Assembly: GCA_037951165.1 (NCBI GenBank)
Contig: JBBDHG010000028.1
Coordinates: 7,497,001-7,561,000, forward strand
Reading direction: 5' to 3'
Source: Lophius americanus
Taxonomy: Eukaryota > Chordata > Actinopteri > Lophiiformes > Lophiidae
DNA length: 64,000 nt
Position numbers and translations under genes: made by a program. The notes under the pieces are model-generated. The model ran no database searches. It was not told the DNA's origin and worked only from the letters and a program-made list of their open reading frames with translations. Positions 1 to 11,449 of the stretch are shown here, one piece after another (position 1 is the stretch's first letter; each line of letters starts with the position of its first letter).

Positions 1-110
1 TGGTTTGGACATGAGCAGAGGAGGGATAGTGGATGTATTGGTAGATGGATGTTGAAGTTGGAGCTGCCAGGCAGGAGAAAAAGGGGTAAGAAAGGGATTA
101 TGACATTTCC
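1..110 (+). mobile_element. LINE ORF2 C-terminal fragment
   Basis: In frame from base 2 the sequence reads WFGHEQRRDSG, then a basic stretch (PGRRKRGKKG). This matches the C-terminus typical of several teleost LINE ORF2 proteins, usually WFGHVQRRDSGYIGRR followed by KRKRGRPKRRF. The fragment is cut by the window edge on the left and fades into unrecognised sequence near base 110. It is a dead relic; the rest of the element should lie upstream of the window. Confidence 0.6.
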
Positions 111-890
111 AAACCCTTTGTTATTACACTAATACTATGAAACTCCCGTATATTAATTGTCAAAGATGAAACTTTTTTTGTTCTTTCAAGATTAAAAAAA
201 TGTATTTCATGCAGCAAAGAAAAAGATCCACGTTGAGCTAAGAGTACAAAAGTGGGTGCTGTCCTTTGTGCTCTGTCGCATTATAAAAGCCTCCTGCTGA
301 GCTCCTCCATACTTTTCTGGTGATGCAATTCTGTGCTGCGAATGAAGTGGGCCAGTGTGAGTGAGCGAGAAGGAAACGCAGAGGGAAACAAATGACTGAT
401 ATCATGAGTATTACAGCATAAGAGTGCAATGCCACCCTCAGTGGTTTTGATCTGTTGGGAGTGGGAGGTGATTCCTATGTGCAGTCCTGCAGTTCACACG
501 AATATCTGTCTTTTGTTGCAACAATGAGTAACTGAGGAAATGATGAGAAAGACAAATGCAGAGACAAGGGGTACCAAATTGACAGGCAGAAGCACAGACA
601 AGCAGCGATGAATGTCTGCATTTCAAAATGGATGCAAAAACAAAGTTGTCACTTTATTTCTATATTTCTGTCACAGTGTTGAAACACATGCAATTTAAGT
701 GATTTTTGTGCATGTCAGCATATATTTCCACCACACAGGTCCTGCAGTTGGTGAACACGTTTGTTGCTAACAACCAGAGCATGTAGATCTGGTGACTGTT
801 CAGACCGAACGACAATGCCAAAAAGTTGAAAAAAACAGGCATGAATCAGACAGAAAATAGGCTTGTGCCGTCGCTCCTGACAGCAATTCT
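111..890. other. No recognisable gene
   Basis: AT-rich sequence with only short open frames (65 aa or less) lacking any family motif. I see no repeat, tRNA or splice-like exon here. Confidence 0.5.
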
Positions 891-898
891 ATCCGTAC

Positions 899-946
899 TT
901 GTATTTGTTATTCTTTATTTGTATTTGTATTTGTATTTGTATTTGG
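899..946. repeat. (TTTGTA)n microsatellite
   Basis: Five to six near-perfect copies of a TTTGTA hexamer lie just upstream of the L2-like element. They create the Ile/Cys run at the start of a spurious frame at 899-1513. Confidence 0.85.
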
Positions 947-1274
947 ATAGATTCTACCGAGTCGGGTGACGGTCTGCCTACCTGTTGCTGCAAGAATAAC
1001 CATCAACCGGAGACTTCCGTTCTGTTTGTTTCATCGTTTATGTCCGTTTCTGTTTGTTCACCGTTGATTTCAGTTTGTTCATCCATCTTGTTCATCGCTG
1101 CGACCGTGACATATTCACCAAAAGCAGCTGCTGATCATTTTTTGTGTTTGATAGCTTTTTTTCTGGGCATCATTTCCATGAAAATAACAGTTAATAACGT
1201 CTTCTGTGCGTCTAATCACGGGCTAGTATCCACGACTGGCATGATGATAAATTATTCCGCCACCCAACTGATGA

Positions 1275-3562
1275 AATTCAACAACTACAACACTCCGTTG
1301 TGCATATCAGTTATCAAACAACTTGGAATCCTTCGCGGCCCTGTTACATTCACAGAAGTTGCTGTTCTAAGTTTGTTTACTCCTGCTCCGATAATTCCAT
1401 TACGTCCTTTTGGTCTGACATGCGCATCAACGCGCCTGAGACCCAAATGCTGTCCTGCTTCCCACCAGTGGCACTGGAGTTTCCCCAAAAAAGCTACTCA
1501 CTTAGTGGTTTAGAAAACGTGGAGTGGATGTCAGTCGTCTTCGGCCAATACAGAGATGCACTGCTCCATTTAGTATAAAAATTGAACTCTTTAATACACA
1601 ATCTCTCAAAAACAAATCATGCCTCATACATGACCTGTGTCTGGACGTAATATGCCTTACAGAAAACGGGCAGCAACCCAATGTTTTTTCTGTACTGAAT
1701 GAGACCATTCCTGCTGGCTACGGTTACGTCCAGAAAGATCGCAGCACTGGTCCTGGTGGTGGTCTGTCAGTCATCTACCACAGTGACTTGGACTTGTCTC
1801 CATTGCTCTTGCCTGAGATCTGTTCTTTTGAGTGCCTGGCATTTAATTGTAAGCCCCCTTTCTCCATGACAATACTTCTAATCTACCGACAATCAAAACC
1901 AAACCCAGCCTTCATCTCTCAGATGTAAAACCTTTTTTCAACATTTTGCACAACATCTGCAAATATTATAGTACTTGGAGATATGAACATTCATGTCAAC
2001 TCCCCCTGCATGTGGTTTTGCATCCAAATTTCTCCAACTAATGGTTGTTTTAATCTCAGGTAACTTGTCGATGTCCCCACCCACAACATGGGACACACTC
2101 TGGAACTAGTCATCACTGACTCTGCTCCTCTCAGCAATGTTCTTGTGTACGATCTTGGTGTGTCCGACCACAGGGCCGTCTCCATCGAATTGTCACTTGT
2201 GTCCCCCCTCTCCGAGCCCAAACGTCAAATCTACTTCAGGAATTTGAAAAACATCAACCCAGAAACCATGAGAGTCGACCTCCAGCATCCTCTTTCTGCA
2301 AACTTTGTATCAGCCAATGACTCAGCGGATTTCTACAATAACTCCCTGAGTAGCATCGTGGATCGTCCAACCCTGTAAAAACTAGAACAGTCACCTTCTC
2401 CCGCCCAGCCTCCTGGTTCACCACAGAGCTACAGAAAATGAATGCAGATGGGCGTGTTCTTGAGCGGCGTTACAAGGCTGCAGGCCTCACTGTCCACAAG
2501 CTGTGGACAGTGAGGCCTGTCCACAACTTGGACAGGCCAGCTTGTGAGGCCTGTCCAATTGATTGAATTGGTTATATATTCATTGGTTTCGGGAACACCA
2601 AAAGGCTTAATCAAAGTCCTTTGGAGACGCTCGGTCACTGTTCAACTTGAACATTATCAAAACTAGTCCTGGAAATTCTAAGCATCTTTTTTCCACTATC
2701 AATCATCTTCTTAAACCACAAACTCTCCCACTTACAGAAATGACTAAAGAGCACTGTAATAATTTCATGGCTTTCTTCAAATCGAAAATTGACTCAATCC
2801 GTTCTGTCCTTTCTGGTTCCTCCACTCTACCTATCCAGTCTGATTACTCACAGTTTGAGATCTCCCAGCCTCTAAAGTGCTTCCCAGAAATCTCACAGCA
2901 GGAGGTTGAGGTTAGCATCAGGATGATGAAACCCTCAAACTGTGCCCTCGACCGCTTTCCTACAGCCCTGTGTTGATGAAAAACAACTTTGTCCAGTTGA
3001 ACAGCTCCAAAACCAAAGCAATTTTAATTGGCACCGCACATCAGACCCAGTCTTCCTCCATAACAAGCATTACCTTTTCTGGTCACAACATTCCCCTCTC
3101 TTCATCAGTCACCAACCTCGGCGTAAGATTCGATTGATTATAAGATCTCTCTTCGCTCAACAGTGCATCCATGGCAATGAACCCCCCTACCTAAGAGAAC
3201 TACTCACCCCAATAACCTCAACACGATCCTTCAATTCTACCCACTCATACGGCCTCCTCCTCCCCCGGACTAAGCTCAGCAGCATGGGTGATCCGGTCTT
3301 TTGTTCTGCTGCACCTCGTCTGTGGAATGCCCTCTCTGACCATCTGAGGGCTCCACAGATGACTGAGACTTTTAAAAAAGGACTTAAAACTTTTAAAACC
3401 TTTTTAGCAGAACCTACAACTTTAATTAAAATTACTGCTTATTGGTCATATTTTTATATAATTATTATTATATTTTTTATTGATTCTTATATCTGCTTTT
3501 ACCTTGTAGCACTTTGAGATTTGATCAAATGTAAAGTGGTTTATAAATTAAATGTATTATTA
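1275..3562 (+). mobile_element. L2/Maui-like LINE, internally deleted ORF2
   Basis: Broken ORF2 of an L2-clade non-LTR retrotransposon, an apurinic endonuclease plus reverse transcriptase that copies its RNA into nicked chromosomal DNA. Endonuclease pieces: LFNTQSLKNKS, CLTENGQQPN (normally TETW) and RSTGPGGGLSVIYH at 1560-1790; GDMNIHVNSP near 1977; SDHRAVSIEL near 2163. The linker domain (EHCNNFMAFFKSKIDSIRS to MKPSNCALD) is at 2750-2960. The whole RT core, including the catalytic FADD box, is missing at about 2970, where FPTALC is followed at once by NNFVQLNSSKTKAILIGT. A second deletion lies at about 3130. The C-terminus (QCIHGNEPPYLREL, FCSAAPRLWNALSDHLRAP) is at 3155-3360. The 3' end has the L2-type CACTTTGAG tail and a (TTA)n run at 3554-3569. 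Several frameshifts; not functional. Confidence 0.9.
2481..2537. repeat. Compound hairpin inside the L2 element
   Basis: A perfect inverted repeat (arms of 18 bp, CAGGCCTCACTGTCCACA, loop AGC) spans 2481-2519. A second one (GGCCTGTCCA, loop 4) starts inside its right arm and runs to 2537. A normal L2 ORF continues KAAGLTVHKL here, so the inverted duplication interrupts coding sequence and arose after insertion. Confidence 0.9.
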
Positions 3563-3599
3563 TTATTACTTATACTTGAAAATCCCACCATCCATTGTC

Positions 3600-4060
3600 T
3601 TGTACAAGTTGATTGAATTGGATATATATTCATGCTGAAAAACTCTGTTTATTGTGGAAAACTCTCCCCCTAGTGAATAAGATATGAATTATTAGTAAAA
3701 TAAATATACATATATAAAAATATATAAGATAGATCACCGCGAGGGGATTCATGTGCACCAAATTTGGAGCAGCAGTTGGGAAATGTTCTGAAAAAGCTTC
3801 CCCAAGTGAGTAAAATATAATGAAACGTACAACATAGATCTTATCAAGCTGATTCATATGCACAAAATTTAGACTATATCAGGTCAACATTATGTTCAGA
3901 AATTAAGGACTGAAAACTTTTGGAGTTTAACCAACATGAAACCAGTTATACCTCGTACTAAGGCCTTTGTGGGTATAACATTTTAAAATGATTCATTGGA
4001 CACCTTGTTTTAGTTATCCCGTTAACACGAAAGATCTGCAGACACGATGACAATTCTATT
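3600..4060 (+). repeat. Family A dispersed repeat, copy 1
   Basis: Carries the family marks: a CTCCCCCTAGTGAATAAGAT unit start at 3663, TTCATGTGCACCAAATTTGG, a second unit start at 3795, then AAAATGATTCATTGGA and GTTAACACGAAAGATCTG at the right end. About two internal units are present. The left terminus is missing. No coding capacity. Confidence 0.8.
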
Positions 4061-5200
4061 ATATTCCATACATTTCAGTGTATAAGAATTCCTCAATTCA
4101 GTCAATATATGATGTTAGAGGACAGATAGGGCAGTCAGATATTCAGTGGGTCAAATTTAAGATTGGACTTCCCCTCCTCCACCCAGTGTCTTTGAGATCA
4201 TCTTAGGGCTGCACTGAAATAAAGGATTCAATTGGATAATTCACTTTCGTTCTTGGTGAAGAATGTTTTTTTATTTAATGATATCTCAGATTAGTTTTAA
4301 GACATCTTAGAGAATGCTCGTCAGACCAAGCAGAGGTAGGTAGGTAGATCAATGTACCTGCACGGCTCCAGCACTGGGTACCCGTTTCATATATGTAAAC
4401 ATTCTCGGGAACAAAGCTTTCAAACTCCATATACCCCTATCAAAACTATTGATGCAAGGTTCAGAGTTTGATTAACTTTGTGCGGGAGCCCCGAGGGTAG
4501 CATAACTTTCTGGGGAAGGTTAAGGTATTGCAGTGGTTATGTGAGATGTGAGAAATTATCTTGTGCGCACAAGATGATTTACTGTTAATCCATAAGCATC
4601 TTTTGATTGGCAAAGGCACCGTAGAACATATAATGGACTGAACAGGGTTTACAGTTTTATTTTCTCTTCGATATTTCACAATTGGTTTAAGAAACACAGT
4701 GTAACAAGGACGGATCGTACTCCTCCGCTGCGATCCTTCAAAAGAAGACCACTTAAAATACACTACACAGCAGCAGGAAACATAAGCATGTGCTTAAGCC
4801 ATAAACAGAAAAAACAGGTTACATATTCATATTCTAACATTTTTAGTCCGTAGACATGGGATCATCACCAGCAGGAATAATGGACTGCGCATACTGGGGA
4901 CAACAGGCAGAAGCTTCATTAGTGGAGAGGAAGACCTCTCCTACTTTTGCAAATGCTGATTAATTATCTTGTGTGGACAAGATGAAAATAATTTTCCTTA
5001 AGGAACTTCAGGGGCTCTGTTGTATTGACATTGAAAAAAACTATTTTTTCTTTTAACACTGTGAGGTAACATTCTTTCAGCAATTAGATGCAAATTTGCA
5101 CTAGTTAATGCGGATGCAGATACAATTTAGTGGTATTTGCATTCATCATTCACTGACAGGCTTTCGTGTGCTCCTGTGATGCGAAAGCCTACCAGAATAG
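4061..5200. other. No recognisable gene; two related palindromes
   Basis: No coding motif. Two similar palindromes stand out: a perfect 18-bp one (ATCTTGTGCGCACAAGAT) at 4558-4575 and an imperfect relative (ATCTTGTgtggACAAGAT) at 4966-4983, about 400 bp apart. They could be ends or centres of a small DNA-transposon relic. Confidence 0.45.
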
Positions 5201-5850
5201 AAAAATATTAGAATAAGTATTTAGAATATGAATTAGTTAGACTTTGTTTGACCCAAAAATTCTTAATTAAATTTGGTGTTCACAGCTGTAGTAAATAATT
5301 TCTTCATCAACAATTTTCTTTTTACAGTGAATTATTGTACCAAAAAGAAGAAAAAATTCAACTTTGGATATTCTTCAAATCTCTTTCATGAAACTTTTTT
5401 CATCTTTTATTTTTTACATGTTTTTACTTTTCCTCTTAAAAAACGAAAATATAAAAGAATAAATAAATATTTGTTTATTATTTGTGCATGAATCTGACTT
5501 TTTTTTAAATAATTGCTGCAAAATTTTAAGATAACTACAGTATTACAAATGGTAAAAGGGAATAGTGGATGATTTAAAAATAACTTCTACTGGTGACACA
5601 ATAAAATCAAGAATTTTTTACTTAAATTAATATGTTAGACTCAAAAATACGTAATTTAGGTTTCATTCGAAGGAAGTTCATCAACAATTTTCTTTTTTGC
5701 AGTGTATTATTAGACCCCAAAATCATAAAAAGCGTAATTCCAGCCCGGAAAATTCTTTTAACTTAAATTTTAGACTCAATAATTCCTAATCTAATCATGT
5801 GTTACCAAAGAACACATTATTAGTTTACAGTGTAGCATAGAGTTTAAGAG
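5200..5850. repeat. Degenerate repeated AT-rich block
   Basis: Motifs recur: TCATCAACAATTTTCTTTTT followed by an (A/G)CAGTG(A/T)ATTATT box at 5303 and 5680, and GACTCAATAATTCCTAAT-like motifs at 5250, 5638 and 5770. A related stretch with TTTTTACAGTGGACGATAAT is at about 37930. A decayed short DNA transposon or tandem duplication is likely; class unresolved. Confidence 0.4.
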
Positions 5851-6940
5851 ACAGTATAAATCCCCTTCACATCTGAATTTCTATTCAAATTATTGACAGT
5901 CGTAGTTAGTAGAATTTATTGTGTGACATATCTAATGATGCAATGAAGAAGACTTTCGTTCTATGAGATTAATGCAGCCAAACAGCAGCTAAAACTGGAA
6001 TTACCCCTAATCTAACTGTCACCATTACTGTAACATTAATTGTTGTAAATAATCTGCTTTGTGACAGAGATAAATAACGCATATTTTTGTCCTCTGGATA
6101 TAAAATTCTTGTGTGTGCAACACTTAAGGAGCGTAGCAGTATCATTGCAGCATATTCTATTTTTTACTTCCTGTATCCTCTGGTGTGCAGTACATGCAGA
6201 ATAAATCAAAGATACAGAAGGAAAGCATAGACAGTACAACTGATGCGGGATATTCTATCGTTCTATAAAAAGCCGAGCACCAAACTTCAGTCTTTACCAG
6301 ACTCATTCTGTTGATTGGTTAAAATACTGATCATGAGTGGTCTCATGTTACATCTGCAGATATTTTGGGGAAAGTAACTGAGGTGTAGGATCAATCTCTC
6401 CTCTCCTGTCCTGCAGGGGGCGCTGTGGTTCTGTTTCTTCGGCTGTCATTGCTGCTGGCTAAGATTCTGCTTTGGCTCAAAAGATGCAATGCTCCTTTGT
6501 TAGGAAAAAAAACAACAACGACGCAATTCTGAAAATCTCACGTTATACAACACAAATGTATTAATTCTTAATATTAATACTTAATACATTAGTTTGAGTA
6601 TGCGTTTAAAAACCCAAAGCCTCAGTATCAGGTGTATGTTTGCTTAATGAGTCATTGATGGGACAATGTAACTGCAATCCTATATAATATATATATGATT
6701 TAAACAAACAGGTTATTTTGGAGCATATAAAGCATTTATCAACTGTTTATATGATGTAAATAAGTATTAAAGATAAAGTTTGGTTTTAAACTTTACAAAA
6801 TTAAAGTAGATTTACAAAATGATGTACTAAATTGTCTAGTTCCAATACCAATTTCTACTTTCTATTTAACTAAGTGAATTATCCATTGGATAATTACTAC
6901 AGGGACTAATATGTTCCAGCCGGCTAAAAGAATTATTTTA
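5851..6940. other. No recognisable gene
   Basis: AT-rich, with a short TA run near 6682-6700. The only frame of note (67 aa, minus, 6036-6239) has no family motif. Confidence 0.5.
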
Positions 6941-6949
6941 CCCTAACAG

Positions 6950-7680
6950 ATGCAGTAAGTAGACATATCTCGTCATCATGGAAAAGATGTTAATCTGTTT
7001 CAGAAGATTCAATTATTGGCATGCATCAAGCAAAGAAAATAACTAAGGAGACGAAGACTGAAATTACTAAAATGGGGTTAAGAACTGTCCAACACATTAT
7101 TAGAACCTGTAAGGAACCATCATCTACCAGGAAGAAATGTGGAAAAAATCTTGAATGACCGTGATCGGAGATCACTTAAACGTTTAGTGAAAACAGATTC
7201 TAAAAGATAAACAGCAGAAGTCAGCGCTATGTTAAATAGTGAGTATTTTTTCAAAGCATTTTTCCACACAACCAATGTGAAGAGAACTCAATGGATTGGG
7301 ACTGAACAGCTGTGTAACATTAAGAAAACCTCTTATGAGGGAGGCTAATCGGGAAAATTGGCTAGGGAGCATAAAGATTGGACTATGGAGCAGTGGAAAA
7401 AGGTCATGTGGTGTGATGAGTCAAGATTTACCCTGGTCCAGAGTGATGGGCGCAGAGATTCTTTGGGAAGTGGTGATTACGCAGCAGTTCGACTCTCCTA
7501 TCATCAATAGAAGATCTTGGTGAAAGATTTATACAACTCTGGACAAAAATAAAGGTTATGTCATTGCATAAGCTTATCAATGATGATTTCACAGCGAATG
7601 CCTGCCATAATGAAAGTCGAATGCGGTTAAAGCTAAATTTTAGCGTGACTTTTTTTTGGCCTGGTAGTGTACATATAGTT
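6950..7680 (+). mobile_element. Tc1-like transposon remnant, internally deleted
   Basis: Cut-and-paste transposase relic of the Tc1/mariner superfamily. Recognisable parts in order: the end of the DNA-binding region (TVQHIIR-like, near 7090), RDRRSLKRLVK near 7165, then HKDWTMEQWKKVMWCDESRF at about 7370-7430, which holds the first catalytic aspartate of the DDE/D triad (family form W.DESRF). Soon after this box the coding sequence jumps to the 3' non-coding tail, so the second and third acidic residues are gone. The 3' tail (ATCAATAGAAGATCTTGG, CTCTGGACAAAAATAAAGG) ends in GGCCTGGTAGTGTACATA, the usual Tc1 terminus. I do not see the matching left terminal repeat. Stops and frameshifts throughout. 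Confidence 0.85.
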
Positions 7681-7689
7681 ATTACTCTG

Positions 7690-9390
7690 TAATTATCAAT
7701 TTATATCTATAGTGTTGTCAATAAGTGTTGTACCCCTCCTGATTTCATTTAACTCTGTACATCTATTCCTCTGGGTTCCAGGTATTTCTTCTTGCTGCTG
7801 CCTATGATCCCAGTGTCTTTGGTGAACTCTGAGCTTTACTGAGGCGAGAGAAGACTGCAGGTCCCTTGCTCATCATTTATGACTTCCTGAATGAGCCTTT
7901 TTTGGAAGGTTAATCACTTCTGTGAAGGTTCTTTTTTGTTCAAAGACAAGTCTTCTGGATCCCAGAACACTAGAAACAGCATTAGAGACCGTTCCAAGAC
8001 TGCGTTCCGTTTCACCCACTGGAATTTCTGTTGATTTTGGAATATTGTGTTGCAGGTGAGACCTAGGAGCCAACTTCCTGCTCTTGAAGATGGTCTATTG
8101 AAGTGACAGTGTGGTGGACCACATTGTGGTGGTGATCAGGTGTGGGTGGGTATAGTCCAGCTTGAAGTAGTTAGTAACGCAGTTTGGTAGTTTTTAGGAT
8201 CTAGTTTATAAGGGAGCAAGTACGTTTTCACACAATACCAGTTTTGCTTAAATAAATGTAATTATTATCTGAAGCATATTTCCTGATACACAAACTGACA
8301 CAGTTTAGTCTGAGATACACAAAAATTGAAGAAATAAAGAGGGAGTAATCAGGGCCGCCATGCCATGTCAACAGAAGCATAAGTTGGACGGCGATGTAAA
8401 AGATTGCTCAAGCCAGGTTAAGCTTCCTCAACAGGGTCCCTCATGACATGTCCCAAGACCAAGCAATCTGTGGTATAACACCTTCTAAAATCACCAGCTC
8501 CATGGCGCCTGTAACACAAGTCCGCAGCGTATCCTCTCCAGCTGCAAAACAGCACTTGCTCAGGGTCGGTACAGGAGCCGCCAAGACCAAGTCCTACTGA
8601 TGCTGGCTTAACTTCTGGAGACTGGCGGGCTGGAAGCAAGCAGAGACCACTGTGAAAAGACCACTGAGTGGCGCAAAACAACACACGATGGACAATATCA
8701 GCCCTAACACCTGGTTTTGACTGGAACTAAAAGGTACCAACATCTAAAGTCAACATGGTGCTGAAGAAATTCTTAACTGCCATGGCCAAACTTTAGTTGT
8801 CACCATGGCAACACGTACAAAAAGGTCAAATGTACCATAATAAAGCTATCGATTTTAGCTATGGGTACTGTAGTACCTAAACCATCTTTAAGACTTTTCT
8901 TCAGCAAGTGTAATACACCTTGTTTACTGTACTTTTTTGTATTGTGCATACTTGGATCATTATTAAGTTTATTTGATTTCACAATGAAGATTAAAATTTT
9001 ATTGTAACCAAATCATAAGCAAAGCTACCACGGCTAATCAAAATAATCATGAAATCTTTGTTTATTATATCCATTTTATTCACTAAATTAAGTAATGAAA
9101 AAGAGTGTCTGGGGATGCATCACTTATAAATGTCCTTCATAAACACTTACGTTGTCTTCTGTCTTTTGCACATCGTTTTTCATAAAGTTTCGTCTTGTGG
9201 CTTTTGCATCATGCATGTGTTGTCAAATTGATGAAGATGTTTTCTTTATTTGCAGCAGGTGCTTGATGTGAAATTGATGGTTGCACTACTTTTGCCGCTG
9301 TCAACCACCGTAGATTTCTCCAAATCTACAGTTAAATAATACAATAACGATGACGATAATATTATGTCATTATGAAGTATATCTTAAAAA
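7690..9390. other. No recognisable gene
   Basis: Anonymous sequence. The 88-aa minus-strand frame at 8418-8684 lacks family motifs. A short 8-bp-arm hairpin (GTAGATTT ctcc AAATCTAC) sits at about 9310-9330. Confidence 0.45.
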
Positions 9391-9399
9391 GGAATATGT

Positions 9400-9830
9400 C
9401 TGCAAACTGCAAACTGACCCCACCCACTGTGAGGAGGATATAGAAAAGTCCTTTATACCCACTGTGAAGTCGGGTGGTAGATCTCCGATGCTTTGTGGCT
9501 GTTTTCCTTCACACAGACCTGGATATCTTTTTAAAATACATTGTACCATAGTCTACATCAAATACCAGCAGATATTGGATGGATACCTAACAGCCTGAAA
9601 ACTTAAAGTAGGCTGTGGTTGTTACCTCCCAGTAGGATAATGATCTGAAACACACCTCAAGATAAAATCAAAAATTGTTCAGAGATTACAAAATAATGGT
9701 TTTGCCATCTCCATCCTAGTCACCTTGGAGAGTTTATGTATGAAGAATGGTCTCAGATCTTTTCCATTTGTTCTCAAACCTCATCACATGCTCCATCACA
9801 GAAGGAGAAGGAGGAGAAGTTAAATGTGAT
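9400..9830 (+). mobile_element. Tc1-like transposase fragment (C-terminal half)
   Basis: Degenerate DDE transposase, from a different lineage than the copy at 6950. TVKSGGRSPMLCGCFPSHRP at 9457-9516 corresponds to the family GGGSVMVWGCFSASG block. It is followed by KIHCTIVYIKYQQILDGYL (family L.QILQDNL). The second catalytic segment (normally QQDNDPKHTS) survives only as DNA, CAGTAGGATAATGATCTGAA near 9632, now with stops. NGFAISIL near 9700 is what remains of the PWPSQSPDLNPIE region. There is no N-terminus, and the right end blurs after 9830. Confidence 0.75.
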
Positions 9831-9879
9831 TTAATACTGCTTTGCACCACATCTCAACTGCCAACTTTGAAGGTGGTCA

Positions 9880-10080
9880 GCCCTCAGTGTGGTATCTCTG
9901 AGAAACCCCCATAGACAGCTCCGCTCCAAGGATTGACTCCAGGTACCCCGTCTCCCTTCTCTGGATGAGGAGTCACAACTTCTTTGTGCCCATTCTTCGA
10001 ATCCCTCTTAGGAACGTCTGGAATACCCTTCACGACCTGCTGCCACCATCCCCCGACACAGAATGAGTGTAGGTCAAACT
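9880..10080 (+). mobile_element. Possible LINE ORF C-terminal scrap
   Basis: One frame reads WMRSHNFFVPILRIPLRNVW and continues with LHDLLPPSPDTE. This resembles the RxxSFFPxxxRLWNxLP end of many teleost LINE ORF2 proteins. It is short and isolated; chance is not excluded. Confidence 0.3.
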
Positions 10081-10084
10081 AATA

Positions 10085-10725
10085 GAATGTAATTCAAAGT
10101 GCTACATTTTCTTTTCTATTTCTTTTTCAATGATGTGTTTAGCTCTCTGCTGAAGATTTATTTCTGAAGCGCACATCACACCTTCCAGACAGGATGAGTT
10201 CAACTTTACTTCATTATTATAAGATTTGTTTTTGTTTTGAAGAGGTAGTTCAAGATCAAATGTGGAATATGTTGTTTTAAGGCTGAGATTTGTACTGAGT
10301 AGAGCAGATGAGGAAACAAGAGTGATAAAGCCTCCCAAATAATAATCATACTGACTGAATACAGAATGACTGCAACATGAGACATCAGATAGAAACAAAT
10401 TATTCCAATAGTTAAAACAATTCTAGTGAAGATTACCGTTAGTTCAATCAAGAAGACCATATCTGTGGACAAACCGTCTTTAAGGGTTCTTTAACTAATT
10501 CTTCTCTCATCCAATCATGACTCATCATGTTTCTCTTGTTAGCTAATCAGCGGTAAACTACCAACGTTTAATACGCTCTCTCTCTGTTGTATCTAAACAA
10601 ACATTCTGCTGTCATTTCAGTACATCAAGCACATCCAGAACCCCCGGCAATCTCCAATCAAATCCTCGGATCGTCCTTCACACTGGAAGCACATAATTTG
10701 TCGTACAGCCTCCTTTACAAACTAC
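10085..10725. other. No recognisable gene
   Basis: Minus-strand frames of 98 and 88 aa overlap here in different phases, with no domain. AT-rich anonymous sequence. Confidence 0.4.
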
Positions 10726-10729
10726 TAAC

Positions 10730-11155
10730 TACTAACAGCAAGAGGGTTCTAGGTTGAATCCACTTGTGACTTCTGTGTAGAGTTTGCATTTACTCCTTCC
10801 TTCCAGAAACTCCAGCTTCCTCCCACGGTCAAAGAACATAAAATACAGGTGAACTGGTGACACTAAATTGTCTGTAGGTGTGAATGGTTGTATGTCTCTG
10901 TGTGTTAGCCCTGTGATGAAATGTGGGCTGGGAAAGGTTTCAGCCCACATGAAAACGAATGAAAAGGATGTTGTAAACTTCCTGAGGTTTTCCACTCGTT
11001 TGCAGTAAAGCAAATTATAAAACACATTACAATAAACGTATGAAGCTAGCTATTATTTTAAGAATCCCAAAAAATGATACTTAAATTGTACTAAACATTT
11101 TTTTAGCAACCGACCCTGAATAGGATACGCAGTTACAGAAAATGAATGAATTAAA
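10730..11155 (+). mobile_element. tRNA-headed SINE-like dispersed repeat
   Basis: The left part contains a tRNA B-box-like GGTTGAATCC, followed by the family body: GTGTAGAGTTTGCATTTACT, CTCCAGCTTCCTCCCACGGT, AACTGGTGACACTAAATTGT and GTGTGAATGGTTGTATGTCT. The typical 3' end, GACCCTGAATAGGATACGCA followed by GAATGAATT, is separated and lies at 11110-11155. Related pieces occur at 39510, 44890 (minus), 49285 and 50825. Pol III-driven and LINE-mobilised by analogy; partner LINE unknown. Confidence 0.65.
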
Positions 11156-11199
11156 TCTTGCCTCAATGCTATCATTCTTATTATATCCATGTCATATAT

Positions 11200-11445
11200 T
11201 CAAAAATTGTAATTGCAAGCGTGTCTGCAGATTGATCGAGTTAACGCAAAAACTCTTTCATGGATCTTTGTCAAATTTTATACTCCAATAGACATTAGTG
11301 AAAGGAAGAACTTGATTGATTTTTGGAAAGGTCTGTTGTATTTTTGTACAACTAGGGGGGGCTTTATCTCCAAAATTTCAATCAGCTGGATTGCTTGTAC
11401 AACACAGGGCGATTGTGGGCTTATATCTTTGCTGTCGGGATGACA
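11200..11445 (-). repeat. Family A dispersed repeat, copy 2 (no internal unit)
   Basis: Reverse orientation. On the plus strand: CATGGATCTTTGTCAAATTT, GGAAGAACTTGATTGATTTT, TTGCTTGTACAACACAGGGC, and the left border ATCTAGGCCTAG at 11440. The internal 120-160 bp unit is completely absent, so this is a minimal form of the family. Confidence 0.75.
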
Positions 11446-11449
11446 ATCT

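Noticed and set aside
899..1513. 204-aa frame at the start of the L2 region
   Set aside because: Begins in a TTTGTA microsatellite and its later part is out of phase with the L2 ORF2 that runs in another frame from about 1275.
8418..8684. 5S-rRNA-like words on the minus strand (GAAGTTAAGC...GGACTTGG)
   Set aside because: Spacing and most internal-promoter bases do not fit 5S rRNA or 5S-derived SINEs; similarity is too short.
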